A stretch of DNA of 64,000 nucleotides. Source: Eurosta solidaginis (lineage: Eukaryota; Arthropoda; Insecta; Diptera; Tephritidae). The notes beneath the pieces were generated by a model, which was given only the letters and a program-made list of their open reading frames with translations, did no database searches and had not been told where the DNA came from. The stretch is from NCBI RefSeq assembly GCF_040869045.1, contig NC_090319.1, positions 389,065,601-389,129,600 of the forward strand, read 5' to 3'. The position numbers were made by a program, and so were the translations under genes. Below, piece by piece: positions 1 through 10,896 of the stretch (position 1 is the stretch's first letter; each line of letters opens with the position of its first letter).

Positions 1-669
1 CGTCGTTGCATTTGCATTGAAGAACGTTTTTATTGATAAAAGAGCATTCCTGAGTTGTGGTAATTAAAAGGAGTCTATTGGTGTTTTTTTTTTTCCATTT
101 GTATACATATTTATTATTTATACACTCATACATACAAGTACCAATTTATTTTTTACCAAAGAGTCATCATCATAATAGGTCAAAATCGGGTTCCTGTCCA
201 AAACCTGTTTGAGAAGAAAGAATATCGCCAAAATCCTGATTTCACCAAGAAAATCGATTGATGCACTGAATGGCGACCGGGCCTCTGGACGATTTGGCCG
301 CATCGCAACAAAGCGAGCCCATCGTTTCTTGATTGCGAAGATTACACTTATTGTAACCCCAAATGCAACTAAGTCCTTCCACGCCAGTCTAAGTCGAGGA
401 TCTGTGGATGTAAAGAAAAAAACTCGCACACAGGGTAGGCTCTGGAAAATCCGGAAGCATACAAAAGAACGAAGTAATCTTTCGATGCTGCCATCAAGCA
501 ACAAACATTACGTGCTGGATAGCACTTTGTTAGGAAGTGTATCGAGACTCCTGGTGATAAGGATATATAATAATAATGAAGAAATTGCATCCATCAAATG
601 GATGAGGACAAGAATGTGAGAAACATTGTTGGTGTTCTGTTCCCCTTTCCTACCAACAGAGAGCATGAG
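1..669. other. no recognisable gene
   Basis: Several short overlapping reading frames run on both strands, but none has a recognisable motif, codon signature or splice context. The piece around 250-450 is less AT-rich than its surroundings and may be an old repeat, but I cannot name it. Confidence 0.4.
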
Positions 670-890
670 CATGTTAACTAAGAAAACCGCAGAGTGGAAT
701 CATTCTACAAAGAAGACATTAAAACAGTCCTGCGTAGCATGCAACTTATGAGAGGAATACTAAAGGCAATTAGATCAGGTGCAAATAACTGCGCAGAGCT
801 TTTGTTGCACATATACAACAAATTTCTCGAGGCAAGAATCTTCCAGTGGATTGAGATACTGGCACGATCTTTGAAGGTATTGTGAATATT
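670..890 (+). pseudogene. possible degenerate LINE reverse-transcriptase N-terminal fragment
   Basis: A 63-codon frame (694-885) contains a stretch around AELLLHIYNKFLEARIF. It resembles the segment at the start of non-LTR reverse transcriptases that precedes the FPxxWK motif (a polymerase fingers region). The expected W-K residues are garbled and nothing upstream or downstream continues the domain, so this would be a dead fragment. The assignment is by eye and weak; chance resemblance is possible. Confidence 0.28.
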
Positions 891-1809
891 TGTTAGATAA
901 GAAAAAAATATTTTCCGGATAATAAAAATGCGGGTTAAGCTGAGTTCCAGCTCTCTCAAGTAGCTATGAATTTAAAAAATGCAAATAAGACGAAAATGTC
1001 TTTCGTTAAAGATAAAAAACCTTTCATCAACAAAAGTAACCAGCCTTCAAAATTCCGCAATAATAAAGATTTTTAAACAATAATCAATGGAAAAACATTT
1101 GGCACTTATCACTTTCTCTCTTTATGTGCAACCTTTATATAAAGCCGCTTTATATAAAGGTAAGAAAGGTAAAGGTACCAAAAATTAAATCCTTTCATCC
1201 CTGTGCCTTTCCGGCTTGGTTGTGTCTTCGCGACAATGATTTATCAATTCATAAAATTTATCCGCCAAATCAGATACAAACCGTCCAAGTCTTGGCAATT
1301 ATATAGGTTGTTAGCAGTGGCAGCTTCTGATAAGGTTGTCGGTTATCAAGAGGACATTCCAAAAAGGAAATAAACTGATAAGATACTCGTATGTACGATT
1401 TAATAAGATGATGGCGGGAAATACTAAAAAACTAGTGCCAAAAAACTTCATATAAATTTCTACATAACCACTTAAGCAAATAGAACACTACAGATAAATA
1501 ATTTATATGTACCTGTACGTGGAGCATTCCACGTTTGGTGTAGGACACATTTTAAGCATTTATACAGTTTTTGTCCTCAACTAAAGGCACGTCATACCTT
1601 TATAAGAAAAAGTATTTGGTGCTTTAATATTGTGTGGTACATGGCTAAGCAAAAATAGAAACTTGCTTTTCAAATATTCGTAATTGAGTGTGAAAGATCC
1701 TAAATAAGCATGCTTTTGTACGGGACGATTATGTGGTTATTTCAGTTTTCAAATTATGATTTTCTCAGTTTTTTTTCTATGCCGGTTTTTTTTAATTTTT
1801 TTTATTTAT
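891..1809. other. no gene seen
   Basis: AT-rich non-coding sequence. The only structured item is the short palindrome at 1132-1160, listed separately. Confidence 0.5.
1132..1160. repeat. perfect 13-bp-arm palindrome
   Basis: CCTTTATATAAAG, a 3-base spacer, then its exact reverse complement. It could form a short cruciform or RNA hairpin, but I see no gene or terminator context for it. Confidence 0.7.
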
Positions 1810-2090
1810 TTATTTCATATAACAGTCTAAGGCTCCAGCTATTAGGAGTAATACAACTATCAGATCTGGAAGCAGCAAGTGGCATAGGTCCTAGAAAACT
1901 TTTAGTATTTTCCAAGAGGACGGAGTTATTTTATAACATATGTAGTTCCCAGTTTTTGCTAGGGTTTTTCAGTTTGGTCGTTAACACTACGGACTCATTC
2001 AGACTATGTGTAGTCCTCATGGACCGGCCAGTTGAACTTAACCTAAGCTTCATATTAAATAATTTTGAATTATTTTTCCTCTGAAGAGTT
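1810..2090 (+). pseudogene. degenerate LINE 3' (post-RNase H) fragment, copy 1
   Basis: In one frame the translation reads IGPRKLLVFSKRTELFYNI and then decays. The same peptide shape (IGRGKLLVFVQRVVLLYNI) occurs at 2757-2815, so the two are diverged copies of one family. In LINEs of the I/R1/LOA kind this segment lies after a C-terminal Cys-His motif, at the end of ORF2. No start codon and no catalytic domain are present. It is a relic only. Confidence 0.5.
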
Positions 2091-2639
2091 AGGTACATCA
2101 CAATATTACTGTCAATATTTTGAGATTGAAAGTCAATAAGGAGAGCAATGAGAAAATCAGCCAAATTAATCGATTTTCCAAGGAATACCCGAAGTACACA
2201 ATTCCACCCGATGTGCCGGGGTGAAGTCAGAAGAACATGTGATGAGTACCAACAAATATTTAGGAAAAATGTAGTTAAAGCATGAGTAGAAACTTTTTTG
2301 TCATTACATGAGTAAATAGGTACCACATACATTCATACACAAAATAAGTTAGCCAAGTGAACTCATTTTAAATCAAAGAATAAAATGAAATATGGTTAAG
2401 CTACTTTCTTTTAATAGTTAAGAAGTTAAATATAACAAGAAAAATAAAATTTTGCATTGCTTTTACTTATATCGTTTATCTAAAAATCATTTTCTAACCC
2501 ATAATTACTTATTTACTAAAGCTTAGGGTTGCCCATGCTTTATGATCAGATCATATGTGGGTCTGATAAAGTCATTCTTACTACTAAAAAGGTGTGACAG
2601 AGGATTCATGATATTCGAATCTAGTGCCCATAGTGCCTT
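2091..2639. other. no gene seen
   Basis: Non-coding AT-rich spacer between two related LINE relics. No motif recognised. Confidence 0.45.
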
Positions 2640-2920
2640 TCAGCATCAGATGCTCCTAAATTAGACTTCCTCATTGGTAGTAGATGTAGGAAGTGCGGGC
2701 TGCAGAAGGAAAGGGTTTTACAAGTTCTGTTTTTGTGTCCTGTCGCCAGATTAAGTAGGATAGGTCGCGGAAAGCTTCTAGTATTTGTTCAGAGGGTGGT
2801 GCTACTTTATAATATTTATTCTGGTTATTTAATTGGTTTTTAAGTTTTGTCGTGGAGCAATTCTCTGGTAACTATGGACACATTTAATCTGGAGAGGACC
2901 AGGCAATTTTAAAATAAGCT
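2640..2920 (+). pseudogene. degenerate LINE ORF2 C-terminus, copy 2
   Basis: From about 2685 the frame reads CRKCG, a spacer, then FLCPVARL. This matches the C-x2-C ... H-x4-C zinc-knuckle layout (usually CxxCG...HLLxxCPxL) that closes ORF2 in I/R1/LOA-type LINEs. The His is replaced. It continues into a sequence homologous to the relic at 1810-2090. The frame stops at about 2835. This is a dead 3' fragment, probably of the same family as copy 1. Confidence 0.55.
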
Positions 2921-3786
2921 ACCATAAAGAACTTTATGATTTAAATGTATTCCAGTATTCAGTGTTTTCGCAACTAGATGGCATTAGATCGTACTTTTAG
3001 TCACAAATTGTGATGATAAGTCATTAGACATTCTCACTTCAACATTTTGTACCTCAAGTTCAGTTATAATTTACCTATGTATATTATAGTGCACAAAATA
3101 ATAGGAATGAAAATATAATCCGGCTTCAACGGTATTCCTCTCAATCCTCTCATTTCGCTCACACAAAGATTGAGCAATTTTTTTTTCAAGGCCTTCATCG
3201 TATATCGTTAGTTTCCCTTATAGCTTTTGATAATGGACCATTCGAATAATAGATTCATCGATAATCAAAATTTGTTTAGTAAAATAATCGATTATCGCTT
3301 ACCCACTAATTGGTTGTTTTTTATTAGTGACAGATTCGACTATTCGAATATTCTGTGTTTTATAAAACGTTGTGGAGTTGTTTTATGTCGTCTGCAGCTC
3401 ACGTACATATCTCGCATTTTGAAAAGAAATTTCATACCCACGAAATTATTTTTTATTTTGTTGCCATAATAATTTTTTTGGCAAAAAAATGTATGTATGA
3501 AATTTTTGAATTTAATTTTTTATGACAAAAAATCTAATTTATGAAACCGTCAGTATTATAGTAATGATTGTAGATCGGTTTTCAATCAAAGCAAAATGAC
3601 TACTCGACAAATCAACCAGCCGAATAATCGATTGTAAACAAGAGCGATTTCCCTGCCAATAATTTGTCACTTGTTAATGATGCATTTAACACCGCAAACT
3701 GAATATAGTTATATTTTTTGCAAAATATAAGCAATCCATGCACCCTACAAGACTTCACGAGCCCCCTATTTTCTATTATTCGACCT
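2921..3786. other. no gene seen
   Basis: Between 3200 and 3640 there are several ATCGAT/ATTCGAATA-type short palindromes in AT-rich DNA, but no coding signature. Confidence 0.4.
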
Positions 3787-3908
3787 GGTTTTTTAGTGCG
3801 AGTTTAAACTATAGTAAAAGTTAACTAGAGTTTAACCTTGCCACCTTGTTCGATAACATAAAATTTTACTGCAGGTTTAACTGGAGTTTAAACTAGCACT
3901 GAAAAACC
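3787..3908. mobile_element. small foldback MITE, GGTTTTTYAGTGC termini
   Basis: The two ends are inverted copies: GGTTTTTTAGTGCGAGTTTA on the left and the complement of GGTTTTTCAGTGCTAGTTTA on the right. Internal AGTTTAAACT and AGTTAACT palindromes make the whole 122 bp able to fold back. Flanks share GACCT with one extra base, so a target duplication is not certain. No coding capacity. Confidence 0.5.
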
Positions 3909-4786
3909 GGACCTAACTCTGTTAGTGTATTTCCTATTTGTCAGAAAACCAAAACAATCTGTTAAATGTAAAAGTAAATATACAATAAGCAAAATAATAT
4001 TGAGGTTAAGGAAGGCAAATAAGAGTTCGTTTTGCGGTGCGTTAAACCGTTATGTGCTTTCCAAGAACCAGTTCAGGTAACATCAAAACACTTAAAAAAC
4101 CAGTTGATGCCCTAAACTGTAGATAAAATAAGTTAACTGAATATACCTGGTTGTAGTTTTTTACTGATTACAAAAGTTACTTAAATTTATATATTTACGT
4201 AGATTTTCAACAAGTGTCACAATAGTGACACCAGCACATGGAACTTGTGCCGTCAGTTGAGGTGAACAAAGAAATAATGTCGACCTATCAGAAATTGCAG
4301 CGTCAGTCAGTCAGCGTGAATAATTGAAATTAGAGCTCAACTTGAAGCTGCCAAAAGTGACACTGACCATCAAATGAACACACAATCTACATAAATGGTG
4401 CGGATGCACTAAACCGAAACCGGGTTCGAAAACTAGAAGCACCGGCAATGTTGAATTCATTTCGATTAACTTTGCTGAGTGTAACAAACATTTATTAAAT
4501 AATTTGCATAGATGTTGTTTTTTCACATTATTAGTGTACTTGTGAGATATGAGTACGACGCCATGGTGACAAGTTGCAATGCAATATAAAATAGGAATGC
4601 AAATCAGTAAGTATATTATGAATAGGTATGCGAGTATTTAACCCATATTAGGCACGATGGCATATTGATGCAAAAACAAAAACAGTAAAACAACCGTGAA
4701 AAAATGCGATTAGTGGAAGATTAGTGGGGGGAGGGACCTTAATTTTAATTCAGCAACTGATTTCTTTTAAAAATGCATGTCTATAA
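3909..4786. other. no gene seen
   Basis: Non-coding. A short perfect dyad, GTGTCAC..GTGACAC, lies near 4214. No reading frame with a recognisable motif. Confidence 0.45.
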
Positions 4787-5431
4787 TAGGGCTTACAATT
4801 TCTCGAACTTGTTCGAGAAGAGAGTTCTCGGGAGTTTCGCCTTCTCGCGAGATTCTCGAATCTAGAATGATTCGTAAGGCTCGCGAGCTTCTCGACATTC
4901 AATTTTATCGATTCATCGGCTGTCTTATATAGAGCTTATGATTTTTTCTGGAGCACAAGCGAAAATTTCTACAAAACAACAACTAAAAACACCGAAATGT
5001 ATAGAATACTGCCAATGCAGCGACTGAATTGAAAGTCGAGAAGCTCGCGAGTATTACGAGTATGTCGAGATTCGAGAATCTCGCGAGAATTGAAAGTCGA
5101 GAAGCTCGCGAGTATTTCGAGATTCGAGAATCACGTGAGAAACCTTGTTCTCGATGTCTCGTTTAGAAAATAAAATATTGTGAACAAAGTTATATGTATA
5201 ATAAATATGTTTTGAGTTAAATGTCATTGAAAAGCAATGTAATCAACAAAAAATTCACAAGTAAAAAAAACTAAGTGTATAAATACTGTCCATACAGCAA
5301 TTAAGTTTATGACGAGAAGCTCGCGAGATTTACGAGTACTTAGAGACACGAGAATCTCAAGAGAAGTCGAGTTCTTGATTTCTCGGGCCTCGAAAATCTC
5401 GCTTGTGTTCGAGAAGAAATCGTAAGCTCTA
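4787..5431. mobile_element. hAT-type MITE packed with CTCGCGAG palindromes
   Basis: The 645-bp element is flanked by a perfect 8-bp target duplication GTCTATAA (4779-4786 and 5432-5439), as expected for hAT insertions. Ends are inverted: TAGGGCTTACAATTTCTCGA on the left and TAGAGCTTACGATTTCTTCT read inward from the right, fitting the hAT terminal pattern YARNG. Inside, units of the type GAGAAGCTCGCGAGTA and GATTCGAGAATCTCGCGAGA recur in both orientations, giving dense dyad symmetry. A second terminus-like copy (AGAGCTTATGATTTT) lies at about 4931, perhaps a nested or duplicated end. No transposase. Confidence 0.8.
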
Positions 5432-5439
5432 GTCTATAA

Positions 5440-6303
5440 ATTGACTAAGTGAACCATTTTATACCAGTACGGAAGTAAGTTCAGTAGATTTTTCTGCACT
5501 CTAGAGGTGTTTTTTAAAAATTCAAAGTCTTAGGAGCCAGCATTTTGGATATTTCAAATGACTAGAATTTGTATAATAAGCAAAAAATATGTAATTAATT
5601 ACATGACCGATCTTCAAATATAAAAAGAATAAGACATATTAACAACAAATACAAATGTTACCCGAAAACTAACTATTTGTTTGGGTAATTATAGCTCAAC
5701 TGAACCTGATAAGGTGGATCCGCGATGACTCTCTTTAGATACTAGAAGCAAGATTTTTTGCTGGGATTGTACTTGCATTGCTGATATCTCGTAAACACAA
5801 TGTCAAGTTAAATAATGCTTCAATTAACGCTGCGCACAGGCGAGACAATTTGCACATGTGAGTGCGCGGCTGCAAGGTAGACTAGAGCGTTATAGTAATT
5901 GAAGATTAAATGCTAGACAGGATCAGCTGACTACTAAACGGGAAGAACGCTATTTTGCAATTAATTAGGCAAAAGTCTTGAAAAAACCTACGAGCTGGAG
6001 CACATTAATTAGTTTTGTAAGCATAAAAACCGTAAATGTATAATCAAATTTGAATGCGAGAAATTGTTAGAAAGTCGTTTATGTGTACCTTTAAGATCGA
6101 ATTGTTAGAGCTAGGCTTAGTAAAGAAATTTTAAGATCAGACTCGGATTATATGGAAGCACTATTTTAATCAGTTTATATGGTTTTTTAAATGTAATTTA
6201 CATAGCCACTGAATTGCTATTTGTCACTTATTAAAATTCTCATTGAAAGTTGTAACTCTTTGAATTAGAGCAAATAAACGTTGTCCTTCTCAATCTATTG
6301 TAT
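5440..6303. other. no gene seen
   Basis: AT-rich non-coding spacer; a slightly GC-richer tract at 5820-5960 shows nothing recognisable. Confidence 0.45.
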
Positions 6304-6792
6304 AAATAAATAATAGTTTAAAAAACTAAAAAAACACGCTTTTATAGCAAACCGAACTAAAAAATAGAAAATAATTTTCAATTAAAAAGAGGTTATATAA
6401 CAGTAGTAGAAGGTCAAACAATCGTTTATAGTTAATCACCTCAAAATAAAATTATAATAAAATTTAAGTTATTAACAGAATAATTTAATTCAGATTAAAA
6501 AGCGTGGGGTGCATTTGACTACATTTCATATCTTTCCTCTCAGATAGTTGCCAATAGAATGATTGTAACATTCAATATCAAGCACCCCGCGCTTTTTACA
6601 GTGAATTTAATTATTCTCTTAATAACTTAAATTTTATTATAATTTTATTTTAAGGTGATTAACTATAAACGATTGTTTGACCTTCTACTACTGTTATATA
6701 ACCTCTGTTTAATTGAAAATTATTTTCTATTTTTTAGTTCGGTTTGCTATAAAAGCGTGTTTTTTTAGTTTTTTTAAACTATTATTTATTTT
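6304..6792. repeat. long-armed inverted repeat (hairpin, ~210-bp arms, 69-bp loop)
   Basis: Bases 6304-6512 are repeated in reverse complement at 6582-6792 with only scattered mismatches and small indels. The loop is 6513-6581. The innermost arm bases are GCGTGGGGTGC / GCACCCCGCGC, unusually GC-rich for this DNA. A transcript across it would be a ~210-bp duplex. It could be a foldback transposon or an inverted duplication made on insertion of the LINE that follows. Hairpin-RNA loci that feed the insect siRNA pathway look like this, but transcription is not shown here. Confidence 0.85.
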
Positions 6793-6837
6793 TAATTTTT
6801 AGTTCAAGTAATTTTAAAAGTTTTAGTCGGGAGTGAT

Positions 6838-7320
6838 GAAACCTCGAAACGCCAGCGGTCCATGGATGAATCCAACCCCACGGCACCGAAAAGGGCCAAG
6901 ACGCAGGGAGGCTGGACGCGGTCTTTCGCCGCGATTGCCAAGGGTCGGCATATCATTGGCATTATAGAAGAGAGCAGAGAATATGGCAGGATCCCGAAAC
7001 AACAGTGGAAGTGGATCGAGGCCGCGCTCGCTACGGTGGCCGTTAAGGTTAAAAAGACAACCCTGGTCCACCGCCATCTTACACCGATGCAGGGTGGTTC
7101 CTGGGCAATGTCAAGCTAATTGCCTGTGACGACGTCAGGTCGGTCAACCTCTATAGGGCCGCCGTCACGCTGATAGGGGTGGTATATCCGGGCGCGCGCC
7201 TCAAGGTAGTGGAGGCGCGTGATATGCCCTCACGACCAAGGGCTAGAGCCTGGGTTCCAGTGACACCAACGGACCCAGCTGACATCGTGGAGCTGCTCCA
7301 GGAGTACAACCCGCCACAGG
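6838..7320 (+). pseudogene. LINE ORF1/gag-like fragment (LOA/R1-type, DUF4780-like), frameshifted
   Basis: From the ATG at 6862 the frame gives SFAAIAKGRHIIGIIEES, then QWKWIEAALATV. After a frameshift near 7085 it gives NVKLIACDDVRSVNLYRAAV and VVEARDMPSRPRARAWVP. This is the layout of the DUF4780-type domain that I know from the first ORF of some fly LINEs; the family name is from memory. A gag of this kind would bind the element RNA. The frame runs to the end of a leucine-rich ELLQEYNPP segment and is then abruptly joined to reverse-transcriptase sequence, so most of ORF1 and ORF2 is deleted. Confidence 0.6.
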
Positions 7321-7757
7321 TTTGGAAGTCAACCCGGATAAAACCGAGCTTGTTCTCTTCACGAGGAGGTACAAAGTACCAAATCTTACATCGCCAAGAA
7401 TTGGGGGTACGTTCTTAGCGTTTAGCAATCAAGTCAAGTATTTGGGAGTCATTCTGGATAGGAAGCTATTATGGAGTGACCATATAGTGGAGCAATCCAA
7501 GAAGGCAGCAGCAGAGCTGTTCACCGTGCAAGAGGGCAATTGGCACCTCCTGGGGATTCTCCCTTAAGGTGACCTACTGTATTTACACAGCAACCGTGTG
7601 CCCGATTCTTCTTTATGGGGCCTTGGTCTGGTGGCCTGCACTAGCTAAAAGTACCTATCTTAAAATGCTTCAAAAGGTGCAACGGAGTTCGGAGCTCTGC
7701 ATTACCGGGGCTATCGGCTCCACTCCAGATTCCGTTCCATACATACGTGGATACATA
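7321..7757 (+). pseudogene. LINE reverse-transcriptase thumb fragment (R1/LOA-like)
   Basis: It starts at VNPDKTELVLFTRRYKVP, the post-YADD segment of RT, passes QVKYLGVILDRKLLW, shifts frame near 7525, and goes on through YTATVCPILLYGALVWWPAL and QRSSELCITGA. This is the characteristic thumb/connection series of R1/LOA-type LINEs. The catalytic palm (YADD) is missing because of the internal deletion that fuses it to the gag fragment. It ends at SVPY, inside sequence that matches the unit boundary of the tandem array that follows (AGATTCCGTT). Confidence 0.7.
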
Positions 7758-10190
7758 GATACATAGATAGATACAGGCCAAGCTAATAAAAACGTGTTAA
7801 ACAGGGATCCAGTATGCTCTTTCGTAGATGTGCCATGCATCCACTTCTATCATTAATAAAGGAATGCGTTTTTCGCATTATGTGCAAGGTTTCAAATTTA
7901 TGGCCATTTGGGGTGGTCACAAGTTCGATTGACCTTATGTCCGTTAACCTTATGTGACCCCACCATCACATTATTGCATTGTCATCGAGCTTTGATACGT
8001 GTACAAAGTTTCAATCAAACTTATGGCCTTTCAAAGTGGTAATAAGGCCAATTGACCTTGTGGTCGTTGACCTTATGTCACCACACCATCACATTAATGC
8101 ATTGTCATCGAGCCTTGATACGTGTGCAAAGTTTCAATCAAACTTATGGCCATTCAAAGTGGTAATAAGGCCAATTGACCTTATGGCCGTTGACCTTATG
8201 TCACCACACCATCACATTAATGCATTGTCATCGGTCCTTGATACGTGTGCAAAGCTTTAAATTAATCAGACTTCTAGAAACCGGTGAAAATTAAGCTCAA
8301 AGATTCCGTTACATAGATACAGGCCAATCCAATAAAAGCGTGTTAAAAAAGGGCTCCAGTATGCTCTTTCGTGGATGTGCCATGTATCAACTTCTATCTT
8401 TAATAAAGGAATGCGTTTTTCGCATTATGTGCAAGGTTTCAAATCTATGGCCATTTGGGGTGGTCATAAGTTCAATTGACCTTATGTCCGTTAACTTTAT
8501 GTCACCCCACCATCACATTATTGCATTGTCATCGAGCCTTGATACGTGTGCGAAGTTTCAATCCAACTTATGGCCACTCAAAGTGGTAATAAGGCCAATT
8601 GACCTTACGGCCGTTGACCTTACGGCCGTTGACCTTATGTCACCACACCATCACATTAATGCATTGTCATCGACCCTTGACACGTGTGCAAAGTTTCAAT
8701 CAAACTTATGGCCATTCAAATTGGTAATAAGGCCAATTGCCTTATGGCCGTTGACCTTATGTGACCCCACCATCACATTAATGCATTGTCATCGAGCCTT
8801 GATACGTGTACAAAGTTTCAATCAAACTTATGGCCATTCAAATTGGTAATAAGGCCAATTGACCTTATGGCCGTTGACCTTATGTGACCCCACCATCACA
8901 TTAATGCATTGTCATCGAGCCTTGATACGTGTACAAAGTTTCAATCAAACTTATGGCCTTTCAAAGTGGTAATAAGGCCAATTTACCTTGTGGCCGTTGA
9001 CCTTATGTCACCACACCATCACATTAATGCATTGTCATCGAGCCTTGATACGTGTGCAAAGTTTCAATCAAACTTATGGCCATTCAAAGTGGTAATAAGG
9101 CCAATTGACCTTATGGCCGTTGACCTTATGTCACCACACCATCACATTAATGCATTGTCATGGGTCCTTGATACGTGTGCAAAGTTTTAAATTAATCAGA
9201 CTTCTAGAAACCGGTGAAAATTAAGCTCAAAGATTCCGTTACATAGATACAGGCCAAGCCAATAAAAGCGTGTTAAAAAAGGGCTCCAGTATGCTCTTTC
9301 GTAGATGTGCCATGTATCAACTTCTATCTTTAATAAAGGAATGCGTTTTTCGCATTATGTGCAAGGTTTCAAATCTATGGCCATTTGGGGTGGTCATAAG
9401 TTCAATTGACCTTATGTCCGTTAACTTTATGTCACCCCACCATCACATTATTGCATTGTCATCGAGCCTTGATACGTGTGCGAAGTTTCAATCAAACTTA
9501 TGGCCACTCAAAGTGGTAATAAGGCCAATTGACCTTATGGCCGTTGACCTTATGTCACCACACCATCACATTAATGCATTGTCATCGACCCTTGACACGT
9601 GTGCAAAGTTTCAATCAAACTTATGGCCATTCAAATTGGTAATAAGGCCAATTGACCTTATGGCCCTTGACCTTATGTGACCCCACCATCACATTATTGC
9701 ATTGTCATCGAGCCTTGATACGTGTGCAAAGTTTCAATCAAACTTATGGCCATTCAAAGTGGTAATAAGGCCAATTGACCTTATGACCGTTGGCCTTATG
9801 TCACCACACCATCACATTAATGCATTGTCATCGAGCCTTGATACGTGTGCAAAGTTTCAATCAAACTTATGGCCATTCAAAGTGGTAATAAGGCCAATTG
9901 ACCTTATGGCCGTTGACCCTATGTCACCGCACCATCACATTAATGCATTTTCATCGAGCATTGATACGTGTGCAAAGTTTCAATCAAACTTATGGCCATT
10001 CAAAGTGGTAATAAGGCCAATTGACCTTATGGCCGTTGACCTTATGTCACCACACCATCACATTAATGCATTGTCATCGATCCTTCATACGTATGCAAAG
10101 TTTCAAATTAATCAGACTTCTAGAAACCGGTGAAAATTAAGCTCAAAGATTCCGTTACATACAGGCCAAGCTAATAAAAGCGTGCTAAAA
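7727..10190. repeat. higher-order tandem array: head-to-tail trimer with a 123-bp internal satellite
   Basis: Three long units start at AGATTCCGTT (7727, 8301, 9231) and a fourth begins at 10147; spacings are 574, 930 and 916. Each has a 5' block (ACAGGCCAAGC..AATAAAAGCGTG.. to about 230 bp), a run of 123-bp repeats, and a shared 3' block ending CCGGTGAAAATTAAGCTC. The motif ATTGTCATCG, one per repeat, begins at 7978, 8101, 8224; 8525, 8663, 8785, 8908, 9031, 9154; 9455, 9578, 9701, 9824, 9947 (variant) and 10070. That gives 3, 6 and 6 copies. Spacing is 123 except one 138 (a 15-bp duplication) and one 122. Open frames across it are a by-product of 123 being a multiple of 3. Confidence 0.9.
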
Positions 10191-10478
10191 AAGTTCTCGC
10201 GATAAGTATAACTACATAATCGTAATGCACATTGGACTCATTAAGTCACAAAATAAGTAGACGTTGCTATTGTAATTTTGTGTAGTCAATATGTCAATAC
10301 GCATGTGAGTCTATTTGTTAGAAATATTTATACAGCCACTCGCACTTAAATATTATCAAATTAGCACAAATGAAACAGTTGAATACACTTTGATAAAGAA
10401 TAGCTAAATAATAATTTCGCGGTATGTGCAAGTTTGGCTATATACGTTCAAATTATATCTACATAAATTAATATGAAT
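10191..10478. other. no gene seen
   Basis: AT-rich spacer between the tandem array and the target duplication of the RTE element. Confidence 0.5.
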
Positions 10479-10490
10479 GAATGGTTGATA

Positions 10491-10896
10491 GATTTGGAGG
10501 GTGGGGCCGTGTGTAGAAGTCCACGAAAGTGGGGAAAGCTTCTGACCGCCATTCACCTGGGAATGGCCAGAGCGATTCTTTTGCATGCGGTTCAAGCAGC
10601 TCACTACTGCCGGTCGCTTGCGGCCAAGTATCCTCTGGGTAGCCGCTAAACACCCGTTTAGCGGTGAGCTAATGTGAGAAGGCGACAACCTGGCTAGGCC
10701 ACTCTGACATAATCGGTTTAAGGGCTAGCCGGGGGCGATTTCATCGGCAGCGTCTGTACACCTCTAGGTGCGGCTGCAAGCGGGCGTCTATCTTGGAGCA
10801 AGCGGCTCGCTATATAAACGTGCCAAGTAATATTTTCACCCCCGCTGAGCGGGTTGTGCGCTGGGCTTGGGACCCGCCACGTAAAACCATACTCCA
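10491..10896 (+). promoter_or_regulatory. RTE 5' leader with strong RNA hairpins
   Basis: Clear GC-rich contrast to the host DNA. CCAC-GAAA-GTGG (10521-10532) is a GNRA-tetraloop hairpin inside a second pairing AGAAG..CTTCT. CCGCTAAAC-ACCC-GTTTAGCGG (10643-10664) is a perfect 9-bp stem. TATATAAA occurs near 10811. LINE leaders can hold internal promoters, and some non-LTR elements begin with an HDV-like self-cleaving ribozyme; I could not fit that double-pseudoknot fold by eye, so this remains open. Confidence 0.5.

Noticed and set aside
209..619. A 136-codon plus-strand frame.
   Set aside because: It overlaps minus-strand frames of similar length, shows no motif and no splice or promoter context; likely chance in a less AT-rich patch.
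7979..10133. A set of open frames encoding a 41-residue repeated peptide (CAKFQSNLWPFKVVIRP..), as if a repeat protein gene.
   Set aside because: The 123-bp period is a multiple of three, so one open unit stays open in tandem. A 122-bp unit breaks the frame near 8740, stops occur at the unit-block borders, and the DNA behaves as satellite.
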